From contig NZ_JAYESJ010000001.1 of assembly GCF_034720595.1 (NCBI RefSeq), forward strand, positions 894,001 through 958,000: DNA of 64,000 bases, read 5' to 3'. Under the pieces are notes generated by a model. It worked only from the letters and a program-made list of their open reading frames with translations, did not search any database and was not told the origin of the DNA. Within the stretch, counting starts at the first letter, position 1; each line of letters opens with the position of its first letter. The DNA comes from Rhizobium sp. CC-YZS058. Lineage in GTDB: Bacteria; Pseudomonadota; Alphaproteobacteria; Rhizobiales; Rhizobiaceae. Shown piece by piece: positions 17,615 through 26,418 of this stretch. The position numbers and the translations under genes are program-made.

Positions 17615-19510
17615 TTACACCTGCACCCCCGGCCGCCCCAAACGGCCGCTGCGGGCGAGGGCGGCGAGGGGGAGGCGGATGTCGGCGCGCAGGCCGTCCG
17701 GTTCCCAGCTCTTGGCGATGGTGCCGCCGAGCTGGCCTTCGGTGCTGATCGAGATCAGCCGCGAGCCGAAGCCTTCCTTCAACGGAGCTGCGACCAGGGC
17801 CTCAGGCGCCTCTTCCTTCCAGACGAGATGATAGACATCCTGGTCGATTCGCCCGATCAGCCGCACATGGCCGCCTGCTCCCGACAGCGCGCCATATTTG
17901 GCGGCATTGGTGCCGAATTCGTGGAGGATGAGAGCCAGCGGGGTGGCGGCGGAATCGGCGATCGGCGCATTGTCGCCCTCCATCCGGATCGCGTCCGAGC
18001 CGTGTTCGCCCGTATAGGGTTCGAGCAGCCGCTGGGCGAGGCCGAAGAAGGTCGTCTCGCCGGTGCTCTGGCGTGACGCGTCGCTGTGCGGGCGGATGAA
18101 ATCATGGGCCCGGCCCATGGCATCGATCCGCCGGCGCAATTCGTCGGCAAAGGCGCGCGCCGCCGGCTGGGCGCGGGCGGACAGGCTGATGATGCCGCTC
18201 AAAACCGAGAAGATGTTCTTGATCCGGTGGCTGAGCTCATGGGCCACGACCTCCCGCTCGGCCTGCACCATCTTCGCATCGTGGATATCGGTGCAGGTGC
18301 CATACCAGCGGACGATCGCGCCGTTTGCATCGCGGATCGGCAGAGCGCGGCCGAGAACCCAGCGATAGGTGCCGCTGTGATGGCGCAGCCGATACTCGAT
18401 CTGGTAGGGTTCACCGGTCGAAAGGCTCGCGCGCCAGGCCGCCCAGGCCCGCTCCTGGTCTTCCGGATGAAACATGCCGTTCCAGGCCTCGCCGTCGGTG
18501 GAGCCGGACGGCATGCCGGTGAACTCGTACCAGCGGGCATTGTAGTAATCATGGAAGCCGTCCGGTCGGGTAGACCAGACCATTTGCGGCATGGCGTCGG
18601 CCAGCGTTCGGAAGCCGGCCTCCGCACGCGCATGGGCCTCGCCCGCCTCCTTCTGCACGGTGATGTCCACCGCAACGCCCGGAAAGCGCACGCAGCGCCC
18701 GTCAACCAGCAGCGGCCGTCCCTCGGCCAGCACCCAGCGCACGGACCCGTCCGGCTGGATCAGCCGGTATTCCTGGGAAAAGGCATCGCCGGTGCGCATG
18801 GCATGGTCCATGGCTTCGGCGAGCGGCTCACCGTCATCGGGATGGACGGCGGCGATGAAGGCGGCAATCGGCGCGCCCTCTGCGGCTGCCCCCGGATCGA
18901 CGCCGTAAAGCGACGCGAACTTTTCGTCGGAAAACACCTTGTCGGAAAGCACGTCCCAGTCCCAGGTGCCGACGATGCCCGAGGCCTGCAGCGCCAGCGC
19001 CAGCTTCTCGCGGTTGCGGGCCAGCGCCGCTTCCGCCTTCACCACCGTCGTCACCTCCACCACCACGGCGAAGACGGCCAGAACCTCGCCGGTCTGCGCA
19101 GCAACGGGGCTGTAATCGAGATCGAACCAGACATCCTCCGGCGCACCATTGCGATGCAGGACCATCGGCTGACGGGTAAAGGAGCGCGTTTCGCCGGAAA
19201 GAACGGCGGTGATCACCGCATCGTTGAAGTCGGCAACCTCCGGCCAGGCGCGGGCGACCGGCTGCCCGTAGCAGCCAGGGTGCCGGCCGCCGGCAATGGC
19301 GGCATAGCCGTCATTGTAGACGAGCACGCCGTCCCTTCCGCAAAGCAGCACCATCGGTACCGGCGAAGCCAGAATCATGCGCGCGGTGGCTTTGAGCGTT
19401 TCCGGCCAGGCGTCGTAAGGGCCGAGTGTCGTCTCCTCCCACCGCGTCGTCACGAGCAGATCCGCCGCACGCGCGGAGAGAGGAGCTGGGCTGTCGATGC
19501 TGGGCGTCAT
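17615..19510 (-). CDS. Multi-PAS HWE-family sensor histidine kinase
   Basis: A 631-residue soluble kinase. Three PAS-like domains lie at about residues 40-160, 180-290 and 300-410. The last two each end in a PAC-type motif (YRLIQPDGSVRWVLAEGR and YRLRHHSGTYRWVLGRA). The dimerisation box HELSHRIKNIFSV (near residue 420) contains the phospho-histidine. The ATPase region has the N box ILHEFGTNAAKYGAL and the diagnostic HLVWKEE, the HWE signature. No membrane segment is seen, so the signal is probably internal. HWE kinases in Rhizobiales often feed the general stress response. The likely partner is the receiver protein at 17176-17571. The ATG at 19510 begins MTPSIDSP. Confidence 0.9.
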   Translation of the reverse strand: MTPSIDSPAPLSARAADLLVTTRWEETTLGPYDAWPETLKATARMILASPVPMVLLCGRDGVLVYNDGYAAIAGGRHPGCYGQPVARAWPEVADFNDAVITAVLSGETRSFTRQPMVLHRNGAPEDVWFDLDYSPVAAQTGEVLAVFAVVVEVTTVVKAEAALARNREKLALALQASGIVGTWDWDVLSDKVFSDEKFASLYGVDPGAAAEGAPIAAFIAAVHPDDGEPLAEAMDHAMRTGDAFSQEYRLIQPDGSVRWVLAEGRPLLVDGRCVRFPGVAVDITVQKEAGEAHARAEAGFRTLADAMPQMVWSTRPDGFHDYYNARWYEFTGMPSGSTDGEAWNGMFHPEDQERAWAAWRASLSTGEPYQIEYRLRHHSGTYRWVLGRALPIRDANGAIVRWYGTCTDIHDAKMVQAEREVVAHELSHRIKNIFSVLSGIISLSARAQPAARAFADELRRRIDAMGRAHDFIRPHSDASRQSTGETTFFGLAQRLLEPYTGEHGSDAIRMEGDNAPIADSAATPLALILHEFGTNAAKYGALSGAGGHVRLIGRIDQDVYHLVWKEEAPEALVAAPLKEGFGSRLISISTEGQLGGTIAKSWEPDGLRADIRLPLAALARSGRLGRPGVQV

Positions 19511-19692
19511 GGGTGATGAAGATCCTCGCGCGAAGAGGCGCAGGGCCAATTATATAGACCATCGACGGGCAAAGTCAGTCTTTCACGACCAAATCCGCAT
19601 GCGAAAAACGGCGCGAACGGATTTTTCTTTACCCCCGGAAACGAAGAAAAATGTTCTCTAGTAAATCACTGGGAAATAAAGAATCCTGCAGC

Positions 19693-19717
19693 GGAACTGG
19701 CGGCCACAACGTCCGTT
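19693..19717 (+). promoter_or_regulatory. Candidate EcfG/RpoE2 (general stress) promoter
   Basis: GGAAC (19693-19697), a 16-bp spacer and CGTT (19714-19717) match the EcfG-type consensus exactly. The -10 element ends 29 bp before the ATG of the 49-residue gene at 19746, a normal promoter distance. Confidence 0.7.
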
Positions 19718-19745
19718 GATACGAACCGATGGAGGAGATCCGCTG

Positions 19746-19895
19746 ATGAAGACCGTCACCTTTTCCACGCCTGCCCCTCTCCATGCCGCCGACCGCAAGA
19801 CACTGTCAAGCGTGACCCTGCCGGCCTGTGCCCGCGTCGTGGCCCTGGTCTCCGCCTTCGGCTTCGTTGCCGCCTGCGTCTGCGGCGCGATCTGA
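19746..19895 (+). CDS. Small hypothetical protein, probable stress-induced
   Basis: A 49-residue reading frame with a strong Shine-Dalgarno (GGAGGAG, 8 nt before the ATG) and an exact EcfG-type promoter 29 bp upstream. The N-terminal half is polar (MKTVTFSTPAP). Residues 30-49 are hydrophobic with two cysteines (RVVALVSAFGF then AACVCGAI), so a single membrane segment or a membrane-attached tail is plausible. No family recognised. The ribosome-binding site and promoter make it more credible than its length alone. Confidence 0.6.
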   Translation: MKTVTFSTPAPLHAADRKTLSSVTLPACARVVALVSAFGFVAACVCGAI

Positions 19896-19970
19896 GGCGA
19901 AAGCCCGGCGTCGAGAGCGTCCATGGCGATCACCGGATCGCCGAACCGATCCCGTTTCGGCGCGAGACCC

Positions 19971-21146
19971 TTAAATGCCCGGCAGTTCGAAGCGACCCAG
20001 CCGCTCGGTCAGGAGGCCGATCGTCGCGCTGTCGGCATTGGCAAAGGCCAGGCGGAGATAGGGCTCCTGCGCCTCTCCGAAGAATTCGCCCGGAAGCGAC
20101 ACGACGCCCGCCAGCGCGGCGAGCTTCCCGGCAACGAACTCGGCACTGATATCCGGATAGGGATGGCGGACATAGGCGAAATAGGCGCCCATGGCCTTGA
20201 TGTCCCACGCGGCAAGGCTCGAGAAGGCTTTCCTCAGCGCGTCCGCGCGCTTAACGATCTCGCGGCGATTGGCGTTGCGCCAGTCGGCGAGCGCCGGGAT
20301 CGCCTTGGCGACAGCGATCTGCGCCGGGCGCGGTGCGCAGATCTGCAGATTGTCCATGACCTTCGCCACCTGCTGGATCAATGGAACGCCACCGGTAATC
20401 GCACCCAGCCGATGGCCGGGAATGCAGTAGGATTTCGAGAAGCTGTAGAGGCTGACGAGAAAGTTTTGCCAGTTCTCCTCGGCGAAGAGATCGTGCGGCG
20501 CGCTTTCGTCGGCCAGGAAGTCGCGATAGGTCTCGTCGAGGATCAGCCAGATGCCCTTGTCCCGGCAGAGCGCGCCGATTTCGGTAAGCAGCGCCTTGGG
20601 ATAGACCGCGCCGGTCGGGTTGTTCGGCGAAACCAGGGCCAGCGCGCGGACATCGCGATGCAAGGAGGCCGCGATCGCCTCGACGTCGGGCAGGAAGCCG
20701 GCCGCCGCGTCGCAGGGCACAAGCTCCGTCTCGATGCCGAGCATGGCGAGCGAGGTTTCGTGGTTGAAATAATGCGGGTTGGTCAGGAGCACGGTCTGGC
20801 CGGGTGCTACCAGGGCCAGAACGGTCGCGATGAAGGCCTGGTTGCAGCCGGCGGTGATGTGAATGTTGCGGCTGGAGAGCGGCGCAGCGTAGAGCGCCGA
20901 CACATGCTCGGCATAGGCCTTGCGCAAGGCCGGTTCGCCCTCGATCGGCCCATAGCCGGCAAAGCGTGGCGAACCCGCCGCTTCGGAAAGCCAGCCGAGC
21001 AGGTCGGCATGCGGCGGATAGCCGGGGGCAGCCTGGCTGAGGTCGATCAGCGGTCCTTCGCCACCCTCGTACATCTTGGCCCAGGCCGCGACAGCCGGAA
21101 TCGGCGGCGGTGTGAGGGCGGAGACGAGGGGGCTGAATTTCGGCAT
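19971..21146 (-). CDS. PLP-dependent class I/II aminotransferase
   Basis: A 391-residue fold-type I aminotransferase. It has GYGPIEGEPALRKAYAEHV (about residues 65-83), the ITAGCNQAF cofactor-phosphate loop, SPNNPTGAVY (about 175), the DETYRDF aspartate that contacts the pyridine nitrogen and the Schiff-base lysine in LYSFSKSYCIPGHRLG (about 240). The ATG at 21146 follows a perfect GGAG Shine-Dalgarno, so the longer frame to 21212 is rejected. It stands alone on the minus strand. A 7-bp hairpin at 19925-19942 downstream could help end transcription. Substrate not predictable. Confidence 0.88.
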   Translation of the reverse strand: MPKFSPLVSALTPPPIPAVAAWAKMYEGGEGPLIDLSQAAPGYPPHADLLGWLSEAAGSPRFAGYGPIEGEPALRKAYAEHVSALYAAPLSSRNIHITAGCNQAFIATVLALVAPGQTVLLTNPHYFNHETSLAMLGIETELVPCDAAAGFLPDVEAIAASLHRDVRALALVSPNNPTGAVYPKALLTEIGALCRDKGIWLILDETYRDFLADESAPHDLFAEENWQNFLVSLYSFSKSYCIPGHRLGAITGGVPLIQQVAKVMDNLQICAPRPAQIAVAKAIPALADWRNANRREIVKRADALRKAFSSLAAWDIKAMGAYFAYVRHPYPDISAEFVAGKLAALAGVVSLPGEFFGEAQEPYLRLAFANADSATIGLLTERLGRFELPGI

Positions 21147-21379
21147 GGTCACTCCTTTGGCCGACGCATCGCCAGCCGGGTTCGACCTTGGAGTAGCCTT
21201 GCCGCGCGTCATTTTCCAGCCCCTCCGGCAGACCCGTCGTCGGCCATGCCGCTGAAAACAGGCATGTCAGAGGCAGGCCGCACAGGCGCGTGACCCGCGC
21301 CCCACCCGAACGAACGGACAAGGCTTCAAACCAGCGCTCACCCTGCTGCGTAACAAGGATCTCACACAGGGAGATCGTC

Positions 21380-21919
21380 ATGAACAGAAACGCTTCCGCA
21401 GTCCTTGGCCTTGCCCTCTCGCTGGCGCTTGCCGCGCCTGCGGCCGCGGCGTCTGGCACCGCGCGCCCACCTGTCAAACCTTATGAAAAGACCGTGATGG
21501 AGCGGTATTTTGCCGGCACGTCGACCGCCAGCGGCACGTTCCGCGCCATCAATGGCCTGCGCCGCGATCTCGACATCCGCCTGCGCGGGACGGTCCGTCC
21601 GGATGGTCTGACCTTGAGGGAAGATATTCGCTACAAGGATGGCCAGTCCGAACGCAAGACCTGGCGCTTCACCCGCACGGGCCCAACCACCTATCGCGGC
21701 ACGCGGGAAGATGTGATCGGCGACACGACCGTGCATGTGAAGGGCAACACGGCCCGGTTCACCTATCTGGTGGATCTCGATCCAGGCCCGAAACAATCGA
21801 TCTACCGCTTCTACGACACGCTGGTCTTCGCCCCGGATGGTCGCAGCATGACCAATACGGCTACGGTGTGGAAGGCGATCTTTCCGGTGGCCCGCGTCAA
21901 GATCGACTTCCAAAAGTGA
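21380..21919 (+). CDS. DUF3833-like secreted protein
   Basis: A 179-residue protein with a Sec-type signal peptide (hydrophobic SAVLGLALSLALAAPAAAAS, residues about 6-25). The mature part matches the DUF3833 pattern: YFAGTSTASGTF, LREDIRYKDGQSERKTWRF and a C-terminal VWKAIFPVARVKIDF. It is rich in beta-strand-like segments and resembles a small lipocalin-type fold, but this is inference. There is no lipobox cysteine. The ATG at 21380 is chosen because it starts the signal peptide. Function unknown; probably periplasmic. Confidence 0.72.
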   Translation: MNRNASAVLGLALSLALAAPAAAASGTARPPVKPYEKTVMERYFAGTSTASGTFRAINGLRRDLDIRLRGTVRPDGLTLREDIRYKDGQSERKTWRFTRTGPTTYRGTREDVIGDTTVHVKGNTARFTYLVDLDPGPKQSIYRFYDTLVFAPDGRSMTNTATVWKAIFPVARVKIDFQK

Positions 21920-21974
21920 CCCTGCGCCGTCAGGATGGGGCCGATTGACAACGGCCCGGACGGAAGGAGCGCAG

Positions 21975-22535
21975 ATGGTGACGCTGGTTGGAATTTCGGG
22001 GAGCCTGCGCAAGGGCTCCTACAACACGGCGCTGCTGCGCGCCGCTCTCTCGCTTGCGCCGGAGGGCGTCACCTTCCGCGAGGCGACGATTGCCGGCATC
22101 CCGCTCTACAATGCCGACGAGGAGCGCAGCGGCGTTCCGGAACCCGTCAGTGAACTACGCGCCGCCATCGCGAACGCGGATGGCGTCATTCTCTTCACGC
22201 CGGAATACAACAACGCCATGCCAGGCGTGTTCAAGAACGCGATCGACTGGGCCAGTTCCTCCGGCAGCGGGGGAACCAAGGTGTTTGCCGGCAAGATCTT
22301 TGCGCTCGCGGGCGCCTCTCCGGGCCCCTTCGGCACGCTGCTCAGCCAGAATGCCTGGCTTCCCGTCTTCCGCACGCTCGGATCCGATCTCTGGGCCGGA
22401 AAGCGGCTGATGCTCCCAAAGGCCGCCGCCGCCTTCGATGCGGATGGGCAGATGATCGACGAGGAGGCCAAGGCCCGCCTCGCCACCTTCGTCGCGGCCT
22501 TTGTGGACTATGTGCGGGAGAGGACCAAGGGCTAA
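21975..22535 (+). CDS. NAD(P)H-dependent FMN/quinone reductase (ChrR-like)
   Basis: A 186-residue flavodoxin-fold oxidoreductase. The FMN phosphate loop is GISGSLRKGSYNTAL (about residues 6-20) and the family motif is TPEYNNAMPGVFKNAIDW (about 77-94). Members carry out two-electron reduction of quinones, azo dyes or chromate. The ATG at 21975 has GGAAGGAG upstream. It is convergent with the dioxygenase/esterase fusion gene, whose predicted substrates are also quinone-derived, so a shared role in quinone stress is likely. Confidence 0.87.
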   Translation: MVTLVGISGSLRKGSYNTALLRAALSLAPEGVTFREATIAGIPLYNADEERSGVPEPVSELRAAIANADGVILFTPEYNNAMPGVFKNAIDWASSSGSGGTKVFAGKIFALAGASPGPFGTLLSQNAWLPVFRTLGSDLWAGKRLMLPKAAAAFDADGQMIDEEAKARLATFVAAFVDYVRERTKG

Positions 22536-22599
22536 GCCCGTTCCCGCATGAGACGGGCAGGCAAAGCCAAGGCGACGACCTGTCCTCGGCTCGCGCACC

Positions 22600-24162
22600 T
22601 CAATCTGCCGGATCCAGCCCTTCAAGCCAGGTCTTGACCGCCGGGGCGTCGCCCGCGGTCAGGAGATGCCCGGCCTTCAGCGTGACGGCAGTCACGGATG
22701 CCTTTGCCTGGCGCAAGGCAGTTTCCAGTGCCGGGGCATAGTTGCGATAGGGGTCGGACTGGCCCTGCAGAAGCAGGACATCCGTTCCCGCGAGCGCCGC
22801 CTGCGGCACGCTGTCGAGCGGGTTCATGCTGCGCAGCAGGGCTGCCCGGCGGATGAGGCCTGGATGCAGGAAGAGCGTTGCCGCAATCAGGTTCGCACCG
22901 TTCGAGTAGCCGATGAAGGTGGTTCGGCCGGGGTCGATGCCATAGGCCTGCTCGGCGCCTTCCAGGAAGGCGACGAAGGCCTCCGATTCGGCGCGGATAT
23001 CGGCCTGGTCGAAGGTGTAGGGTGTAAGACGGCGGTAGAAGCGGGGGATCCCTTCCTCCAGGCTGCGGCCCCGCAGCGCCAGCAGCAGCGCCTGCTCGTC
23101 CACGCGCCGGCCGAGCGGCAGCAGGCTCAGTTCGTTGGCGCCGCTGCCATGCAGCAGCACCAGGGTGCGGCCATCCTCATGCTCGGGCCGGTGCAGGCGG
23201 TGAATGAAGGGAAGGTCGCGAGCGACGATTCGCTCCTCGCCCGGCAGGCCGAACTGCGGCAGCACAACGGCTGCATCCTGCCGCTCCGCCTCGCTCTTGC
23301 CCGGCAGGAACAGCGTCTGCCCAAGGCGCTCCTCCGGCTCGTCGACGGTGAAGCCCGGCGCGTCGGTCGCGACCTCCAAGAGGGTGCGGCCCGGCTCGCG
23401 GACATAGAGGGAGAAGAAATAGCGCCGGTCATGGGCGGGTGTCGGCCCGGCCTTTTCGGCCTGCAGCCGTTCCTTCAAGGCCAGAACCGCTTCGCGCGAG
23501 GCTGCGCGGACGGCAATATGGTCGACGGTCCCTGTGCCGGGCGCGGCCTTCCAGAAGCCGGCGGCATCGCGCACGTCGATCGCATCCCCGACCGGGGCAA
23601 CAAGCCGCCGCACGTTTCCCTCGCGCGCGCCTTCAACAAAACCGAGATGGCGGGTGATGAAGCCCGCTGTTTCCTCCGGCGTCTCGGTGAAGATCGTGGC
23701 GGCGCGCAGCCGCTGGATCGCATCCTCGGGCGCGATGTCGGCCACGGCATGGGGCGCCGTCGCGGAAAGGGCCTGCGTGCCGACCAGCTTGACGATGACC
23801 CCGTCCGGATCCTTCAGCCGCAGCACCGGCTCGCCGAACTCCTGCGTCGGGCCGGTTGCCTGCACGTGGAAGCGCAGAGCGCGCGTCAGCCAATGGCCGA
23901 TCGCCTCCGGGCGGATCGCGAAGGCGATCTCGCCAGCCTGGCCTTCCCCGACACGGCCCGGCGCCCCATCCTCCCAGACGAGGAAGGACACGAGCGAGCC
24001 GGGGGAGCCGAGCCGGTCTCCGTAGAAGAGATGCAACTGCGCCGAATCCTCGAAGCCGGCGCTGCGCTTGACCAGGCGCAGCCCCAGGAAGCCGGCATAG
24101 AAATCGACATTCGCCTGCACCTTGCGGGTGATCAGCGTGAGATGGTGGAGGCCGCCTTGCAT
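22600..24162 (-). CDS. Fused ring-cleaving dioxygenase (MhqO type) and alpha/beta-hydrolase (MhqD type)
   Basis: A 520-residue two-part enzyme. Residues 1-310 hold two vicinal-oxygen-chelate modules with metal ligands in GGLHHLTLITRK (His), GTVDHIAVRAAS (His) and GRTLLEVATDAPGF (Glu), as in PcpA/MhqO hydroquinone dioxygenases. Residues about 330-520 form an esterase with LVLLHGSGANE (oxyanion region), the nucleophile in FIGYSNGANL, an aspartate in QGQSDPYRNY and the histidine in KAGHLLTAGD. In Bacillus subtilis, mhqO and mhqD are separate neighbouring genes for hydroquinone breakdown; here they form one chain. It is coupled to the upstream dehydrogenase by a TGATG overlap. Confidence 0.85.
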   Translation of the reverse strand: MQGGLHHLTLITRKVQANVDFYAGFLGLRLVKRSAGFEDSAQLHLFYGDRLGSPGSLVSFLVWEDGAPGRVGEGQAGEIAFAIRPEAIGHWLTRALRFHVQATGPTQEFGEPVLRLKDPDGVIVKLVGTQALSATAPHAVADIAPEDAIQRLRAATIFTETPEETAGFITRHLGFVEGAREGNVRRLVAPVGDAIDVRDAAGFWKAAPGTGTVDHIAVRAASREAVLALKERLQAEKAGPTPAHDRRYFFSLYVREPGRTLLEVATDAPGFTVDEPEERLGQTLFLPGKSEAERQDAAVVLPQFGLPGEERIVARDLPFIHRLHRPEHEDGRTLVLLHGSGANELSLLPLGRRVDEQALLLALRGRSLEEGIPRFYRRLTPYTFDQADIRAESEAFVAFLEGAEQAYGIDPGRTTFIGYSNGANLIAATLFLHPGLIRRAALLRSMNPLDSVPQAALAGTDVLLLQGQSDPYRNYAPALETALRQAKASVTAVTLKAGHLLTAGDAPAVKTWLEGLDPAD

Positions 24163-25031
24163 CAGCGCGGCTGCCGCGGGCGATCGGCCTGGAGATAGGT
24201 CTTGAACGGTTGGGCATAGTCCGGATGCCAGCGGGACAGCGGCGGCCGGTTCTCCACGATATCGCCGGCTGCCCAGAGGATGCGCTTCTCGTCGAGTTCG
24301 CGCGGCACGTCATTGTCCGGGCACAGGATGTAGAAATCGCCGCGCTCCAGGCTCGTTAGCATGAAATCCGCAGTCTGTTCCGCCGTCCAGGCGGCCTCCG
24401 GCTTTTCGGTCCGGCCGTTCGCGGTCAGCCCGGTATAGACGAAGCCAGGAATGAGCAGATGGGCGGAGATACGGCAGCCGGGGGTCGAGCGCAGCTCATG
24501 CTGAAGCGCCTCGGTAAACGCCTTCACGCCGGCCTTGGCGACATTATAGGCCGGGTCGCCGGGCGGCGTGGTGATGCCCTGCTTGGAGCCGGTGTTGATG
24601 ATGAGGCCGGGCTCGCCATGGGCGATCATGCCGGGTCCGAAGATCCGGCTGCCATTGATCACGCCGCCGAGGTTGACGGCCATGACCCGCTCCCAGTTTT
24701 CGAGCGGGCCGAACAGCGCGCTGCCCGGCTGGATGCCGGCATTGTTCATCAGCACGTTCACCTTGCCGAATCGCGCCAGCACATCCTCCTGCAGGCTTTC
24801 CAGCGCCTCCATGTCGGACACGTCGCAGGCCGCGGCCATGATGCTGTCCGCGCCGAGCGGGGAAAGAGCAGCAAGCCGGGCGGCGGCTTCGGAGAGACGG
24901 TCGCCCGGCTGATCGGCGATGACCAGCTTCAGGCCGAGGCCGGCAAAGCGCTCGGCTGCGGCAAGGCCGATGCCGGAGGCGCCGCCGGTCACAATCGCAA
25001 CGGCATCGGGGACGAGGGCGGGATGGGTCAT
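24162..25031 (-). CDS. Short-chain dehydrogenase/reductase
   Basis: A 289-residue classical SDR. It has the cofactor loop TGGASGIGLA (about residues 14-23), NNAG (about 95), and the catalytic Ser in INTGSKQG with Tyr and Lys in YNVAK (about 170). The ATG at 25031 begins MTHPALVP and gives normal SDR length; the longer frame to 25208 is rejected. It is first in a two-gene operon with the dioxygenase/esterase fusion and divergent from the Crp/Fnr gene (206 bp between). Cofactor and substrate are not fixed by sequence. Confidence 0.87.
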   Translation of the reverse strand: MTHPALVPDAVAIVTGGASGIGLAAAERFAGLGLKLVIADQPGDRLSEAAARLAALSPLGADSIMAAACDVSDMEALESLQEDVLARFGKVNVLMNNAGIQPGSALFGPLENWERVMAVNLGGVINGSRIFGPGMIAHGEPGLIINTGSKQGITTPPGDPAYNVAKAGVKAFTEALQHELRSTPGCRISAHLLIPGFVYTGLTANGRTEKPEAAWTAEQTADFMLTSLERGDFYILCPDNDVPRELDEKRILWAAGDIVENRPPLSRWHPDYAQPFKTYLQADRPRQPR

Positions 25032-25237
25032 AAGGCGGGTCCGGTCTTGTCTGCGGGCAGGGTTTTTCTGCGCCCTTGCGATATTTCGGGATGGATTAGC
25101 AAATTTAATAGTGCTGAGGTCAAAACTAGATAAGGGAGCAGCGCAAGTCCATGCTAACCTCTGCGCCCGTGCGTCAGGAACCGGGCGGCGCTGCCTCCCC
25201 GATTTCAAGCGCTGTGCTCGTGACCCCTGAGTTTTGA

Positions 25238-25993
25238 ATGAACGTCCCGAAGACCCGAACCAGCCGGCGGACGCCGTGCGAGCAATGTCCCCTGCGCAGC
25301 CTTCCGACCTTCCGGGAGTTCGAGCCGTCCGAGCTGGCTTTCGTGTCCGATTTCAAGCAGGGCGAACTGCTGGTCGAGCCCGGCGGGACGGTTCTGGCCG
25401 AAGGCTCCCGCTCGGCGCATCTTTTTACTGTTCTGGCCGGCTGGGGTTTTCGCTACAAGATGCTGGGCGACGGCCGCCGGCAGATCCTGAACTACATCAT
25501 GCCGGGGGATCTCGTCGGTCTGCAGGGCAGCCTGATGGGGGAAATGCAGCATTCGGTCGAGGCGCTTTCGGCGCTGACCCTCTGCGTCTTCGACAGGGAG
25601 CGGCTTGGCCAGATCTATCGCAGCCACCCCGAACTCGCCTTCGACGTGACCTGGATCGCGTCGCAGGAGGAACGGATTCTAGACGAGCATCTGTTGAGCA
25701 TCGGCCGACGCACCGCGCTGGAGCGGGCGGCCTATCTCTTGTCCTTCCTCTGCCAGCGCGCGTCCTATTCCAACCTGTTCCGCGACGAGCGCGTCTCGAT
25801 CCCGATCACGCAGCAGCATATCGCCGATACGCTCGGTCTTTCGATCGTCCATACGAACAAGACCTTGAAGAAGCTGGCCGAGCGCAGCCTGATCCGGTGG
25901 GCCGATCGCGGATGCGATATTCTGGACGAGGAAGGACTGCGCCGTCTTTCCGGCTGGGAAGGGCTCGAGCCCATCCGCCGTCCGTTCATCTGA
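25238..25993 (+). CDS. Crp/Fnr family transcription regulator
   Basis: A 251-residue regulator with an N-terminal cyclic-nucleotide-binding-like beta barrel (about residues 30-150), a long dimer helix and a winged-helix domain with recognition helix QQHIADTLGLSIVHTNKTL (about 190-210). It has C14 and C17 in CEQCPLR and a cysteine in LTLCVFDRE. A fourth cysteine, needed for the FNR iron-sulfur cluster, is not at the expected N-terminal place. An altered redox sensor or a cluster-free regulator is therefore possible. It is divergent from the SDR/dioxygenase operon and may control it. Confidence 0.88.
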   Translation: MNVPKTRTSRRTPCEQCPLRSLPTFREFEPSELAFVSDFKQGELLVEPGGTVLAEGSRSAHLFTVLAGWGFRYKMLGDGRRQILNYIMPGDLVGLQGSLMGEMQHSVEALSALTLCVFDRERLGQIYRSHPELAFDVTWIASQEERILDEHLLSIGRRTALERAAYLLSFLCQRASYSNLFRDERVSIPITQQHIADTLGLSIVHTNKTLKKLAERSLIRWADRGCDILDEEGLRRLSGWEGLEPIRRPFI

Positions 25994-26010
25994 CCGAATC
26001 TGGCAGCGGC

Positions 26011-26187
26011 TTACGAAACAGCAGCCGGGGCCGCGGGGCCGCGCTTCTGCAGGTAGTCGAGCATGCGGGCAAAGAGCGACGGCGCTCTTGACTGCGTTGT
26101 CTCGCTGCGATCGCTGCCGTCCGTATCCTCGTGGCCGAAGACGCTGCGGGCCGCGTTTTCCAGGCGTTCAATGTCATTGACGGTCAT
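26011..26187 (-). CDS. Small hypothetical protein, probable stress-induced
   Basis: A 58-residue frame starting MTVNDIERLENAARSVFG, with a perfect GGGAGGA Shine-Dalgarno before its ATG. An EcfG-like promoter lies 29 bp upstream, the same spacing as for the gene at 19746. The sequence is mostly helical and charged, with a serine/threonine-rich acidic middle and an alanine/proline tail. No family recognised. Its stop lies 17 bp from that of the Crp/Fnr gene, tail to tail. Confidence 0.6.
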   Translation of the reverse strand: MTVNDIERLENAARSVFGHEDTDGSDRSETTQSRAPSLFARMLDYLQKRGPAAPAAVS

Positions 26188-26215
26188 GCGATCCTCCCAG
26201 ATTGCGTGCTCACAC

Positions 26216-26241
26216 AATGCGCGTGCGCGGGGGGAAGTTCC
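26216..26241 (-). promoter_or_regulatory. Candidate EcfG/RpoE2 (general stress) promoter, one mismatch
   Basis: Read on the minus strand: GGAAC (26241-26237), a 17-bp spacer and CATT (26219-26216). The consensus is GGAAC-N16/17-CGTT, so there is one mismatch in the -10 part. It also fits the looser GGAAC-N18/19-TT form. The distance to the ATG at 26187 is normal. Confidence 0.5.
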
Positions 26242-26418
26242 AGAGAAATCGGTGGATATCATTACCGTGATCTCGCCAGAGAGCGCTTACGAACATTCCT
26301 CATTAAACACTTGACCTGGCCAATCGATCGCTGTGTCTTATTTAAATGTGCTGGCGGGGGTGAAACCCTATAAGGCGGCTTCGAAAGCTACGAATCAACG
26401 GGGTGTCGTGGCTTGCGC

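Noticed and set aside
25032..25237. FNR box between the SDR and Crp/Fnr genes
   Set aside because: No TTGAT-N4-ATCAA-like site could be found in the divergent region.
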